40,367 nt of DNA from Saprospiraceae bacterium (GCA_022448955.1 JAKVCU010000085.1:1-40367); one strand, 5' to 3'. Counted from the first letter of the stretch, positions 8,097 through 17,755 are shown. The notes: a model not told the origin generated them from the letters alone. A program made the numbers and translations.

Positions 8097-8807
8097 ATGA
8101 AATATATAGGTATACTTTTATTCGTTTCTCTTTTTTCTTTTGCCGCTTTCGCGCAATCTATTTCAGCTATCGACTTATTAGAAAAAAGCATGCAGTATCA
8201 CGATCCCAAGGGAATTTGGGGAACTGAGGTTCATGAGTTCTTACTAAGAGAAACGCGACCAGGAAGTGCTGATCGAATAACAACTATCCAGATTGATTTA
8301 AATAATCGTACGTTTAGCATTGATCAGATGCGAAATGGACATCAGTTGTTTTCAAAAATAGAAAATGAAGAGTGTCGCTTTCAATTAGATGGGAACAGCG
8401 AGGTGTCGGAAGAGGATTTAAAAAAATATAGACTAAATTGCGAGCGAACTGGAATGCTTCGAAACTATTATACTTATTTGTGGGGCTTACCTATGAAGCT
8501 AAAAGATTCTGGTACGATCATTGACCCTAAAGTTACTGCAACCGCCTTTGATGGTCAAAAAAGCTTAGCGCTAAGGGTAACTTATGAGGAAGCTGTAGGG
8601 AAGGATATCTGGTATTTTTATTTCCACCCTGAAACCTATGCTTTGATTGGTTACCGTTTTTATCATGATGAGAGTAAAAATGATGGAGAATATATCACCT
8701 TGGAAGGTGAAGAAAGTCTTTATGGTCTTCGTTTGCCAAAGACTAGAAAGTGGTACACACATAAAGAAAATAAATTCTTGGGCGCAGATATTTTAGAAAA
8801 GAAGTAG
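8097..8807 (+). CDS. Secreted protein of unknown function, DUF6503-like
   Basis: 236 residues with a clear signal peptide (MKYIGILLFVSLFSFAAFAQ), so it is exported. The rest is rich in beta-strand pattern with alternating charged and aromatic residues (GKDIWYFYFHPETYALIGYRFYHDE) and a C-terminal LPKTRKWYTHKE segment. This pattern recalls Bacteroidota proteins annotated as DUF6503 or LolA-like lipid-carrier folds; I am not certain. Two Cys (in EECRF and LNCERT) could form a disulfide. The gene is convergent with the MscS-type gene, with only 7 bp between the stop codons and no visible terminator. No function is assigned. Confidence 0.75.
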   Translation: MKYIGILLFVSLFSFAAFAQSISAIDLLEKSMQYHDPKGIWGTEVHEFLLRETRPGSADRITTIQIDLNNRTFSIDQMRNGHQLFSKIENEECRFQLDGNSEVSEEDLKKYRLNCERTGMLRNYYTYLWGLPMKLKDSGTIIDPKVTATAFDGQKSLALRVTYEEAVGKDIWYFYFHPETYALIGYRFYHDESKNDGEYITLEGEESLYGLRLPKTRKWYTHKENKFLGADILEKK

Positions 8808-8814
8808 TAGAAGT

Positions 8815-10443
8815 TTATCCTTTAGGATCTACTTTTTTCTTGTAATCACTTAAAAATTTTTTCATACTTTCTTCCAGATTTTCTATTTGGTCCTTTGGTT
8901 GAATATCTCCTTCTGTTGGCATGTTTTCAACATAAATACTAGTCGAAGGAAATGCGAAACTAACACCTAAAAGCTGCGCTAAATCCAGGATAGCGATAAG
9001 AGCTTCTTGTTTCGCTTGTAATTCTTCTGGCCATCCAGGAACATCCAGAAAGGTGTGGAAGATAATATCAATCGAAGAGGCATTTAATCCACTCAATGCC
9101 ACTTGTGAGCGATCATTTAATGTAGCAGGATGTTGATAAATGATCTCCTTTAGTCCATCAATAAATGGGGTGATTTTTTGGGTAGGCGTATTGTAAGTGA
9201 TATTGAGTGTCGTACGAAACCTTCTATAAACTCGTAAGCCATAATTATTGACAATCATATCTGCTAATTTGCCATTAGGCACATAAACTAATGACCCTTC
9301 AAATGTGCGAACGCGAGTAGAGCGAAATCCAACCTCTTCAACAGTTCCATTAATACCAGAAAAATTGATCCAATCGCCAATTTGGAATGGTCTGTCTAGG
9401 AAAATAGTTAAAGAACCAAAAAGGTTTTTCACCGTATCCTGAGCAGCTAAAGCTAACGCCAAACCACCGATCGAGAGACCCGCAATAAGCGCCGTCACAT
9501 CTACTTCAAAGATACGTAATGACTGAATAATACCCCCTATTATAACTATCCCCTGCATACTTCTTTGGATGATAGGCATTAATTGTTCATCCAATTTGCT
9601 GTCTGTTGCCTTGGTATATTTATTAGCATAAAGCATAATGACCTCAATGACTCTCAATAGGATTAAAATAACTAATATAGTTGTAGTAATTTTGATAACA
9701 GCAAATGCAAATGTAGCAGCCTGAATAGGCAATTGTAAAGGAGGGAGTAATATTCCAATTAGCCGAATAATTAAGAATACACTACATAACTGAGTTATTT
9801 TTTTAATCAATGCAGGTTCGACCAAACTCGGATATAACTTTGAGCTAGATACTCTTTTTACGATAGGAGAAAAAATAGTGCTAAATATCACATGAAATAA
9901 TAAGCCGATCAGCATTAATATAAGCAAGCCTAAATATTGCCACAAGGCTAATCCTAATATTTTATTTTGACCAACTCTAGGTAGTAACTCCAATAATAGG
10001 TCTACTCCAAAAGGATAGACTTCATTATGAAGTCTTGGAATTTGCTCGATGGTTTCTAAGGAATAGTACCAACGTCCATCTATTTTTTCAACATAAACGG
10101 AAGGCAGCTCATTTGGGAACAGCGTATAGATATTACGACCTGAAATAGTGTCCTCACTGAAATTAGCATCTTGGGGGATCTTACTCATTTTAACATACAA
10201 CCCTTTTCCATCCAATATTTGCTTCAGCTGGATAGCTAATTTTTTAGCTTCTGTACTATCTGCTATACGGTAAAGTGTTTGTGCAGATAAAGAAGGTGCA
10301 TAAGAGTCAGTTTGTAAATAGTGCAAGTGAACATCAATAGTGTTGTAGGGGGTTTCCCAAGTAATTTGTGGGCCTTGCACATTTTGACTAGAGGCGAAAG
10401 AGAAGAAAAATAGAATTAAAAAACAACTAATCAGATAGCGCAT
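8815..10443 (-). CDS. MscS-family mechanosensitive ion channel
   Basis: 542 residues. A signal peptide (MRYLISCFLILFFFSFASSQ) is followed by a periplasmic domain of about 130 residues, then four or five membrane helices (LGLALWQYLGLLILMLIGLL; SVFLIIRLIGILL; AFAVIKITTTILVILILL; pore region at about 305-345). The pore helix ALIAGLSIGGLALALAAQDT and the following LFGSLTIFLDRPFQIGDWI are the MscS signature leading into the cytoplasmic beta domain (GTVEEVGFRSTRVRTFEGS). These channels open under membrane tension and protect against osmotic down-shock. The N-terminal periplasmic extension with a signal peptide is typical of larger MscS relatives. Monocistronic; starts 234 bp from the divergent protease gene. 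Confidence 0.93.
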   Translation of the reverse strand: MRYLISCFLILFFFSFASSQNVQGPQITWETPYNTIDVHLHYLQTDSYAPSLSAQTLYRIADSTEAKKLAIQLKQILDGKGLYVKMSKIPQDANFSEDTISGRNIYTLFPNELPSVYVEKIDGRWYYSLETIEQIPRLHNEVYPFGVDLLLELLPRVGQNKILGLALWQYLGLLILMLIGLLFHVIFSTIFSPIVKRVSSSKLYPSLVEPALIKKITQLCSVFLIIRLIGILLPPLQLPIQAATFAFAVIKITTTILVILILLRVIEVIMLYANKYTKATDSKLDEQLMPIIQRSMQGIVIIGGIIQSLRIFEVDVTALIAGLSIGGLALALAAQDTVKNLFGSLTIFLDRPFQIGDWINFSGINGTVEEVGFRSTRVRTFEGSLVYVPNGKLADMIVNNYGLRVYRRFRTTLNITYNTPTQKITPFIDGLKEIIYQHPATLNDRSQVALSGLNASSIDIIFHTFLDVPGWPEELQAKQEALIAILDLAQLLGVSFAFPSTSIYVENMPTEGDIQPKDQIENLEESMKKFLSDYKKKVDPKG

Positions 10444-10585
10444 ATGGTGGTTTGTTTTTTTACAAAATTAAAGACTTCTTTTTTTTTACCGAAAAGAAGT
10501 GAGAGAAAGCTTCAATAAGCAATGGATTAGGTAAATAGGAATAATTAAAATAACTAGATTTGTACACAATATTTGGTAATTCCTA

Positions 10586-10619
10586 TTTGATTGTGTGTCA
10601 TACAGTGGTTATAAATTGG
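10586..10619 (+). promoter_or_regulatory. Putative promoter of the first subtilase
   Basis: TTTG (10586-10589) and TAAATTGG (10612-10619, one mismatch to TAnnTTTG) are separated by 22 nt. The start codon lies 58 bp further on. Confidence 0.4.
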
Positions 10620-10677
10620 CTTTCAATTTTTTACTTCTGTCTTAAACGCCAAGAATTCAACAAAAAATAAGTTTGGT

Positions 10678-13326
10678 ATGCGATGTCTTCCATTTTTTAT
10701 TTTATATCTTTTTTTAGGCGCTGGAAGCCTTTTTGCACAGCAGCTCCAGCATGTACAAGGTGACTTGTTGGTACAATTCCCTTTGGGAATGGATGTAAGA
10801 TCATGGACACTAGACCATCAAAAATTTCAAGGAGAAAACACCCAATTAAGTTTAGTCAAAAAAATCTCTGATCCTGTTCATATCTGGCAGCTGCATTTTG
10901 ATTTTACGAAAGTAGATGAAAAGGCATTTTTGTCAGCGATTAGAAGGGATGACAGAGTTATCCAAGCACAGTTCAATCATTTTTTAGAAGATCGAGCTGT
11001 ACCAAATGATGAGTTATTTTCTAATCAATGGCAATATATCAATATCGGACAAAGTGGAGGAACGATAGGAGCAGATATGGATGCTGATCTTGCTTGGGAT
11101 ACCACAACAGGAGGTTTGACTGCCGAAGGCGATACGATTGTCGTATGTGTTATTGATAATGGGGTGCAATTAGATCACCCTGATTTGGTAGACAACTTAT
11201 GGAGGAATCATGCAGAAATTCCTGGTAATGGCATTGATGATGATGATAATGGTTTTATCGATGATTATTTGGGCTGGAATGTATTAGATGATGACGATGA
11301 CGTTTCTGGGGGGAATCATGGTACCGCTGTTTCTGGTATTGTTGGAGCCAAAGGAAATAATTTGATTGGTGTAGCAGGTGTAAATTGGGATGTCAAATTG
11401 ATGATTGTTGATCATGAATTATCTGCCACAGAAGCACGTGCTATTGAGGCCTATTCTTATGCTTTAGTTCATCGAAAACGCTATAACGAAACAGATGGAG
11501 AAGAAGGCGCTTTTGTGGTAGCGACTAACTCTTCATGGGGGATCGATAATGCTCCTGCAAGCGAAGCACCACTATGGTGTGCGATGTACGATACGCTCGG
11601 TCAGTATGGAATCCTCAATGCCGGTGCTACAACAAATAGTAATACCAATGTAGATTTTGAAGGAGACTTGCCAACTTCTTGCCCATCAGATTTTTTGATT
11701 TCAGTAACGAATATGAATCATAATGATGAAAAGGAAATAGCTGCTGGATTTGGTGTTTTTTCTATTGACTTAGGCGCCTTCGGTGCGAATGTTTACACCA
11801 CGAATATCAATTCTTCGTATGGGAACTTTGGCGGCACCTCTGGTGCTACGCCGCAGGTAGCAGGGGTAATGGCGCTATTGTACGCCTCTCCTTGCCCTGA
11901 TTTAGTTCAAATTGCTAAATCAGATCCTTCAACGGCTGCTGCATTGGTCCGAGATTATATTCTCGATGGAGTAGATGCGAATGAAAGCCTAGATGGAATA
12001 ACTGTTACCGGTGGGCGACTCAATATCAATAATAGTATGGAACTACTTATGGAGGATTGTGGGAGTTGTATTGATGCTTTCGGATTAGAAGTTAGTGATT
12101 TAACAGATGTATCTGCTAGCTTCGGATGGACACAGTTTGATAATGTCATTCAAATGAATCTACGTTGGCGTGTATTGGGAAGTAATACTTGGACTACAAT
12201 TGAAGAGGTAACGAGTCCTTTTACTTTCGCAGACTTATTGGCTTGTACAGAGTATGAGGTGCAATTGCAATCAATTTGTGAAGAGGATACCCTCCCTTTT
12301 TCAGATAGTTTTATGTTTGAAACGGATGGTTGTTGTAATGCGCCAGAAGAACTCAACGTGACAGGTATAACAGAAAGTGTCATTGCATTGGGCTGGAGTG
12401 AAGTCTTTGCTGCATCTTCTTATAGCGTTCGTTTTAAACCTTCTGCAGGAATGACTTGGACGACACTCACTACCTTCACCACTTTTATAGGCCTGTCGGG
12501 CTTGAATACATGCGAAGACTATGATATTCAGATTCGCTCTAATTGTGCGAATGGGGATTTCTCTGATTTTAGTGAAACTTTACTGGTAACTACACTGGGC
12601 TGTGGTGGCTGCCTAGACTTTGAATATTGTGAGCCAGATCCATTGAATGCAGACGGAGAATGGATTGAGAGGGTAGTGATCGGAGAGATGGACAATATTA
12701 GTGGCCCAAATGGGGGCTATGGCGATTTTACAGGAATGGAAGCCATCGAGCTCAATAAAGGGCAAAGTATTGCTATAGCTTTGGAGCCAGGTTATAGCGG
12801 TACCAACTGGGCAGAATATTTTCAAATTTGGATTGATCTTAATAAAGATGGGTTCTTTGCTCAGTCTGAACTCATATATGATCCGGGCGAAGCGCTCAAT
12901 ACACCACAAACAGCTAGCTTTATTGTTCCAGAAGATATAGAATCAGGAAGCACGCGTTTGAGAGTGGCCATGCAGTTTCTTGATCCAGGTGGGCCTTGTA
13001 GTTTTGGACAAGATTTTGGCGAAGTAGAAGATTACTGTGTAAATATTGTCGGAGCAAATAATATCCATCCAATCAATGGACTACTAAATATTAGTAGTTT
13101 CCCCAATCCATTCATGAATCAATTGAACATATATCTTGAAGTCGAAGAATTATTCCTTGATTATGAAATAGATATCATTAATATCAAGGGGCAGTCTGTT
13201 TGGCAGCAATCGATTTCTACTTCTACTTTGAGCTTTTCAACAGAAGAATGGCCTAGTGGACTCTATATCATTCAGTTAAAAAGGAAAGGTGAATTATTGA
13301 GGACACAGAAAATGGTGAAAAAATAG
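10678..13326 (+). CDS. Secreted subtilisin-like (S8) protease with Fn3, GEVED and T9SS domains
   Basis: 882 residues. Signal peptide (residues 1-20), short propeptide-like region (22-105), then an S8 catalytic domain: Asp160 (VCVIDNGVQLDHPDL), His214 (GNHGTAVSGIVGA), oxyanion Asn284 (ATNSSWG) and Ser388 (GGTSGATPQVAG). The triad is complete, so activity is likely. Between Asp and His there is an acidic Asp-rich stretch (IDDDDNGFIDD) that may bind calcium. Two Fn3-like modules follow (about 465-550 and 553-640), each with paired Cys, then a GEVED domain (645-791, ending GEVEDYC) and a type A T9SS sorting domain (about 803-882, FPNPF ... SGLYIIQLK). It should be secreted through the type IX system and held at the surface or released. 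It is a tail-to-tail paralogue of the next gene. Confidence 0.93.
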   Translation: MRCLPFFILYLFLGAGSLFAQQLQHVQGDLLVQFPLGMDVRSWTLDHQKFQGENTQLSLVKKISDPVHIWQLHFDFTKVDEKAFLSAIRRDDRVIQAQFNHFLEDRAVPNDELFSNQWQYINIGQSGGTIGADMDADLAWDTTTGGLTAEGDTIVVCVIDNGVQLDHPDLVDNLWRNHAEIPGNGIDDDDNGFIDDYLGWNVLDDDDDVSGGNHGTAVSGIVGAKGNNLIGVAGVNWDVKLMIVDHELSATEARAIEAYSYALVHRKRYNETDGEEGAFVVATNSSWGIDNAPASEAPLWCAMYDTLGQYGILNAGATTNSNTNVDFEGDLPTSCPSDFLISVTNMNHNDEKEIAAGFGVFSIDLGAFGANVYTTNINSSYGNFGGTSGATPQVAGVMALLYASPCPDLVQIAKSDPSTAAALVRDYILDGVDANESLDGITVTGGRLNINNSMELLMEDCGSCIDAFGLEVSDLTDVSASFGWTQFDNVIQMNLRWRVLGSNTWTTIEEVTSPFTFADLLACTEYEVQLQSICEEDTLPFSDSFMFETDGCCNAPEELNVTGITESVIALGWSEVFAASSYSVRFKPSAGMTWTTLTTFTTFIGLSGLNTCEDYDIQIRSNCANGDFSDFSETLLVTTLGCGGCLDFEYCEPDPLNADGEWIERVVIGEMDNISGPNGGYGDFTGMEAIELNKGQSIAIALEPGYSGTNWAEYFQIWIDLNKDGFFAQSELIYDPGEALNTPQTASFIVPEDIESGSTRLRVAMQFLDPGGPCSFGQDFGEVEDYCVNIVGANNIHPINGLLNISSFPNPFMNQLNIYLEVEELFLDYEIDIINIKGQSVWQQSISTSTLSFSTEEWPSGLYIIQLKRKGELLRTQKMVKK

Positions 13327-13447
13327 GACTTGAAAGGGACGCTTATATTTATCATGCAACTGAGATAAGGAGGCGTGAAAAAAGCTGAATGAACCAATCA
13401 AAAGAAAGTTCGGACTATTAATTGGGTAAAATATTATGAAAAAATGA

Positions 13448-13467
13448 GATTTGCCGGAAGGCAAATC
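13448..13467. terminator. Hairpin between the two convergent subtilases
   Basis: Perfect 8-bp stem GATTTGCC / GGCAAATC with a GGAA tetraloop in the 216-bp gap. No T-run on either strand, so termination is only suggested by position. Confidence 0.4.
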
Positions 13468-13542
13468 CCATTCATACCTAGTTGATCGTTATTGGTTAAG
13501 TTTAGTGCAGACAGTTGTCATACAGCTATGATCTAAAAACAA

Positions 13543-16509
13543 CTAGAAAGTTTTTACCACTTTCGTGGAATAGAACTTTCCGTCAAAAGTTCGTAAACGA
13601 ACCATATATACACCATTTGGAAGAGAGGATGCATCAAAAGTAACTTCCTGAATACTAGATTGATCACTCAAAATCTTTGATTGCATTGTTTGCCCCAAAT
13701 AATTTATCAGTTCAACTTGGACATCTTTCGGTCTAGAATGCCATCTAAAACGAACATGTAATTGATTTTTGAACGGATTTGGCGCGATATTAATATGGGT
13801 GAGCTCATTTAAAAGATTCGTTGTACTTGTCAAACAATCTGTGGTGAACATCATACTTTCAGAATAAGCACTCAAGCTATCCCCACAAACAGAACGGACC
13901 TGTGTTTCGTAAGCTGTACATTCCACCAAACTGTCGATGGTGTAGCTATTGCCCGACACATTCAGTTCTGTCCAATCCATTTCAATTGCCTGCTTATAGC
14001 GGAGTTGATATTCTGTTGCACCTGTTGTCATTTCCCAACTGAATTCGGCAAGTGCATCAGTAACACTCGTAGTATCCAAATTTATTGGCGTGTCACAAGG
14101 CGCAACACCTTCTATAATGAATACGCAATAATCTTCTGTCTCACCGTATGCATCACCTTGAGGTGTCTGACATGGATCAGGATTAGGGCCATATTGCATA
14201 TTTACTCTCAACCGAGTAATACCGAGTGATGCTTCATTGGGAATAGAAAAAGAACCTATCGTTTGCTCATTAATGCCATCAATGGAATAAACCAATTCAC
14301 TGGAAGTATCGAATTCACCATCATGGTTAAAGTCAATCCAAATTCGAATATTCTCATCATAAATTTGGCCGCTGTATGCTGGGGTTAGACTAAAATCAAA
14401 GGTGTTGTTAGTCGCTAACTCTATGGCTATTTCACCAGTGAAGTCCCCATAGTTTTCATTACTTCCCGAGATGTTTTCCACCCCATTTAGGGTAAATATA
14501 TCAATCCACTCTTCATCGGCTAAAAGATCAGGAGCCATGCAGTATTCTAAATCTATACAAGCACCACATCCTTTTGAAGTAAAAAATAAGCTTTCGCTAA
14601 AGGCAATCTCATTATCTGCACAAAGGGTTTGAATCTGCATTTCATAATTTACACAGGAATCTAGGTTAGATAATATAATTCCCGTGTTGGTAGTATTTAA
14701 GGTATCCCACATTACTGTACCAATTGGACGTATACGCACATTATAACTTAGGGCCGCAAGAATACTGTTCCAAGATATATTAGCTGTAGAATCGGTAACT
14801 GCTGAAATGCTTAAATCAATGGGGTTTATACAACAGCCATCTGTTTTAAATTGACTAATTGTGGAGTATTGGGAAGAAATAGTATCACATTCACTAATGA
14901 CTTGGAATTCATAATCTGTGCAGGCTATTAATGAATCAACGCTATAGGGAGAAGTTGCATCGGCTACAACATTCCAATCCATTGCTCCTACCGCTCTCCA
15001 ACGCAAGGTATCACTAATCGTGCTATCTGTACTCATCCAGACGAAATTAGCAGCAGTATCAATAACGGCCGTTGCGGATAATCCACTCGGATTAGGACAA
15101 GGGCCGCAATTATCCATTAATAACTGCATACTATTATTAATATTCAATCTTCCACCTGTTACAGTAATACTATCTAAGCTAGCATTTGGGTCTACACCAT
15201 CTAATATATATTGCTTTATTAACAAAGCAGCATCTCCTGGGCTGGCTTTCGCCAAATCAATTAAATTACTGCATGGTGCAGAGTAGAGTAAGCCAATGGT
15301 GCCTGTAACGTGTGGTGTGGCGCCAGATGTTCCTCCAAATCCACCATAATTGCTACCTGAAGCCGTTGTCCAAGTTCCTGCTCCAAAGGCACCTAGATCA
15401 ACATTGATAATACCATAGCCTGCTGAGGTAACTTTTACGTCATTATGATTCATATTTGTTACACTGATCAAGTAGTCGCTAGGGCAGGCTGTCGGTAAAT
15501 CCCCAATAATATCAATATCTTGATTGCCATTGATCGTTGCACCACAGTTAAGAATGCCGTGTACACCAAGTGTATCATAAAATGCGCACCAAAGTGGAGC
15601 ATCAGCAGGCTGACCAAAATCAACACCCCAAGAAGCATTTGTAGCAACTACGAATGCACCTTCTTCCCCATTGGTTTCATTGTATTTTTTACGGAAGCCA
15701 AGAGGGTAAGAATAAGCTTCTAAAACTTCACTTTCCACCCCAGAACCACCAGATACCAACATTAATCTAACATCCCAGTTTACGCCAGCAACACCTACTT
15801 CATTGTTACCTTTTGCACCTACGATACCTGCAACAGGCGTACCATGACCAGTAGGTACATTACCATCAATATCATCATTATCTGCACCTGTATTCCAACC
15901 TTTGAAATCATCAATAAAGCCGTTGTTGTCATCATCGATTCCATTATTGGGAATCTCAGCATAGTTATACCAAACATTATCTCTTAAATCTTCATGCGTG
16001 ATTTGATAACCACCATCAATAATACACACAACAATGGTATCACCATCAGTGGTTAATCCACCTGTTGTCACATCCCAAGCGAGCTCCATATCAATATCTG
16101 CACCAGCAGTACCACCGCTTTGCCCCGTGTTAATATACTGCCATTGATCATTAAATTGGTCATCATTAGGGATCGTTTCACGAAGATTTACAAAGTGATT
16201 AAACTGGGCTTCCACTACAACATCAGATCTTTTTACAGATTGAAGGAAAGCGTCTTCGTTGATTTGGGTCCAATCAAACGTTATAGCATAGATATTCATT
16301 GGGGCAGAAATCTTCTTGCGTAACTTTAATTGTGTAGGAATACCGTTAAATTCTCTTTTACTAGTGACCCAGGTACGGATACTAGCGTCATCTTGAAGAC
16401 GAACTAATAGTTCTCCTTGAACGTGTTTTAACTGTTGTGCCGAGAGTGGGGCAGAAGTAAATCCTGCCAAAAGCACTAGTAAGAATAAGTTAGTAAACAA
16501 ATTTTTCAT
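13543..16509 (-). CDS. Secreted subtilisin-like (S8) protease, paralogue with an extra Fn3 module
   Basis: 988 residues. Same plan as the convergent neighbour: signal peptide (about 1-24), propeptide-like region, S8 domain with Asp165 (VCIIDGGYQITHEDL), His222 (GHGTPVAGIVGA), Asn291 (ATNASWG) and Ser395 (GGTSGATPHVTG). All catalytic residues are present. Two Fn3-like modules follow (about 472-660), then a GEVED domain (GETEDYCVF), and here an additional Fn3-like module (about 810-895, ATEYQLRYKQAIEMDWTEL) before the type A T9SS sorting domain (IAPNPF ... LPNGVYMVRLRTFDGK). The extra module explains the length difference. Long shared stretches such as WQYIN-GQSGGT-GAD and EAYSY show the two genes arose by duplication. 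Leader hairpins lie upstream at 16569-16586. Confidence 0.93.
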   Translation of the reverse strand: MKNLFTNLFLLVLLAGFTSAPLSAQQLKHVQGELLVRLQDDASIRTWVTSKREFNGIPTQLKLRKKISAPMNIYAITFDWTQINEDAFLQSVKRSDVVVEAQFNHFVNLRETIPNDDQFNDQWQYINTGQSGGTAGADIDMELAWDVTTGGLTTDGDTIVVCIIDGGYQITHEDLRDNVWYNYAEIPNNGIDDDNNGFIDDFKGWNTGADNDDIDGNVPTGHGTPVAGIVGAKGNNEVGVAGVNWDVRLMLVSGGSGVESEVLEAYSYPLGFRKKYNETNGEEGAFVVATNASWGVDFGQPADAPLWCAFYDTLGVHGILNCGATINGNQDIDIIGDLPTACPSDYLISVTNMNHNDVKVTSAGYGIINVDLGAFGAGTWTTASGSNYGGFGGTSGATPHVTGTIGLLYSAPCSNLIDLAKASPGDAALLIKQYILDGVDPNASLDSITVTGGRLNINNSMQLLMDNCGPCPNPSGLSATAVIDTAANFVWMSTDSTISDTLRWRAVGAMDWNVVADATSPYSVDSLIACTDYEFQVISECDTISSQYSTISQFKTDGCCINPIDLSISAVTDSTANISWNSILAALSYNVRIRPIGTVMWDTLNTTNTGIILSNLDSCVNYEMQIQTLCADNEIAFSESLFFTSKGCGACIDLEYCMAPDLLADEEWIDIFTLNGVENISGSNENYGDFTGEIAIELATNNTFDFSLTPAYSGQIYDENIRIWIDFNHDGEFDTSSELVYSIDGINEQTIGSFSIPNEASLGITRLRVNMQYGPNPDPCQTPQGDAYGETEDYCVFIIEGVAPCDTPINLDTTSVTDALAEFSWEMTTGATEYQLRYKQAIEMDWTELNVSGNSYTIDSLVECTAYETQVRSVCGDSLSAYSESMMFTTDCLTSTTNLLNELTHINIAPNPFKNQLHVRFRWHSRPKDVQVELINYLGQTMQSKILSDQSSIQEVTFDASSLPNGVYMVRLRTFDGKFYSTKVVKTF

Positions 16510-16822
16510 TACGAGGATGTTTATTTCTAATTAGTGTTATGATTCTTGTGGGCATACTCCATCGGGAGTACACGATGTTAAATGTCAGGCAATTATTGGG
16601 AGTAAATTAGGCAAACATCAGATAGAGGGTAAAGCGAAATGACTAAGCATTTTTTTACCCTCTTTCGAAAGTAGGATATTGAAATGTATTTTTTGAAAGC
16701 TATTGCAATTATGTCGCTTTGTTTACAAGACCCAGAAATTGGGGCTCACCCCTATTAAGAAATACAAGTTTTGAATAATGGTAATATAGAAGACAATTAG
16801 CTAAGCTATCATCTTTTTTAGG

Positions 16823-17002
16823 TTAAGCGGATAGTCAAAATTGCTTGTACAATAAATTCCTGCCAGCTGGCAGGAATTTTGCCAGCTTAAAAATAGTAAG
16901 TAGCTGACAATAAGTAAGTTGCGAACGATTTTAGAACTTGCTAAAAGAATTTATTACACCAATTTCAGCCATAGGCAGATAGGTTCTAGCCTAACTACTT
17001 AA
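16823..17002 (+). repeat. Dispersed palindromic element, copy A
   Basis: Starts TTAAGCGGATAG, continues TCAAAATTGCTTG, and ends CTAACTACTTAA. It has the family loop CTGACAATAAGTAAGTTGC. It is longer than copy B because of two additions: a perfect 26-bp palindrome at 16854-16879 (centre CCTGCCAGCTGGCAGG) in the left arm and a segment containing CAGCCATAGGCAGATAGG in the right arm. Lies between the second protease and the GntP gene. Confidence 0.8.
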
Positions 17003-17146
17003 TCATCTTCCGTATTTGAATGGGGCTTTAAAAATCATTCTTTTCTTAATGAGTAAAGGCGTAAAACAAAGAGGATGATTAATGCTGCAATCAAGTAATC
17101 TCCTAAAAGGCCACAGATGCTTTCAAAAGTTATTTCATTAACTTTT

Positions 17147-17437
17147 TTATATGATGCCATATAAAAATAAAGAATGTACTGTTGGTCGAAGCAAATCGGA
17201 TTTACTCGATTGGCCAATTATACCAAGTTCTTTTTCTAGGAAAGAAAATATATTTTGGGTAGAACTTTGTTCTTTAAATCTATTTACAAAAAAGTCTGGT
17301 AAATAGAATGAAAAGATTTTATAGTAGATTCTTATGATGATTTTTGGTCCGAACCAGTCCTTTCTAAAAAGTACTTTTTGATAATTTTTCATCATCTTCT
17401 CATAAATAATAGTCTTTATGGCAAAAAAGTAGATCAA
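17147..17437 (-). pseudogene. Uncertain A/T-rich frame, possibly a gene remnant
   Basis: A 96-codon minus-strand frame (with KNYQKVLFRKDWFGPKIII) runs into an overlapping 60-codon frame (17035-17217) ending in a hydrophobic segment (YLIAALIILFVLRLYSLRKE). The two could be halves of one frameshifted membrane-associated protein, but the composition is what random A/T-rich DNA gives and I recognise no family. Confidence 0.15.
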
Positions 17438-17532
17438 ACCAGTAGGATGGATAAGTTCAAATATAGAAGTTGTTTAAAAATATATCTTACCACCTACAAA
17501 CAATGCATTGAGCACCAAATGCTTCAGCCCCG

Positions 17533-17556
17533 CCTGCCGGACGGGCAGGTTTTTTT
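17533..17556 (+). terminator. GC-rich palindrome with T-run
   Basis: CCTGCC-GGACG-GGCAGG followed by seven T. It looks like a terminator on the plus strand but no plus-strand gene precedes it. The CTGCC/GGCAG core is shared with the inserts in repeat copies A and D, so it may be a mobile mini-palindrome. Confidence 0.5.
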
Positions 17557-17613
17557 CGTCCCATAGCTAAGGCTATGAAACTCAAAAAGAGCTTCGCCTT
17601 GCTACTCAAACCA

Positions 17614-17748
17614 TTATTCTCGATTGGCAACATACTTTTTAAACAACTTCATAATTAGAGCTGATAGTATTAAGAAATGAATATTAAATATGATAAATGG
17701 ATTCACAGCTGCCATTCTTACAAAATAGTGCCAAAAGAAAAATGCCAC
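17614..17748 (-). CDS. Possible small hydrophobic protein after the GntP gene
   Basis: A 44-codon frame with a GTG start at 17748 (or 33 codons from an ATG at 17715), beginning 7 bp after the GntP stop. It encodes a mostly hydrophobic peptide (HYFVRMAAVNPFIIFNIHF then LILSALIMKLFKKY) with a basic end, as expected for a single-span membrane peptide. No ribosome-binding site or family is recognised, and A/T-rich DNA readily yields such frames. Confidence 0.2.
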   Translation of the reverse strand: MAFFFWHYFVRMAAVNPFIIFNIHFLILSALIMKLFKKYVANRE

Positions 17749-17755
17749 ACTAACT

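Larger units (their letters stand above)
16510..17755. other. Gene-poor 1.2-kb stretch with repeats
   Basis: No recognisable gene. Contents: a 10-bp hairpin (16624-16633 with 16654-16663, AGAGGGTAAA / TTTACCCTCT), repeat copy A (16823-17002), two overlapping A/T-rich frames of 60 and 96 codons on the minus strand (17035-17437) that look like noise or gene remains, a GC-rich palindrome with T-run at 17533-17556, a CATAGC-TAAG-GCTATG hairpin (17562-17577), and a small hydrophobic frame after the GntP gene. Confidence 0.6.

Noticed and set aside
17035-17217. 60-codon minus-strand frame as a separate gene
   Set aside because: A/T-rich, no start signal, overlaps another weak frame, and no family recognised.
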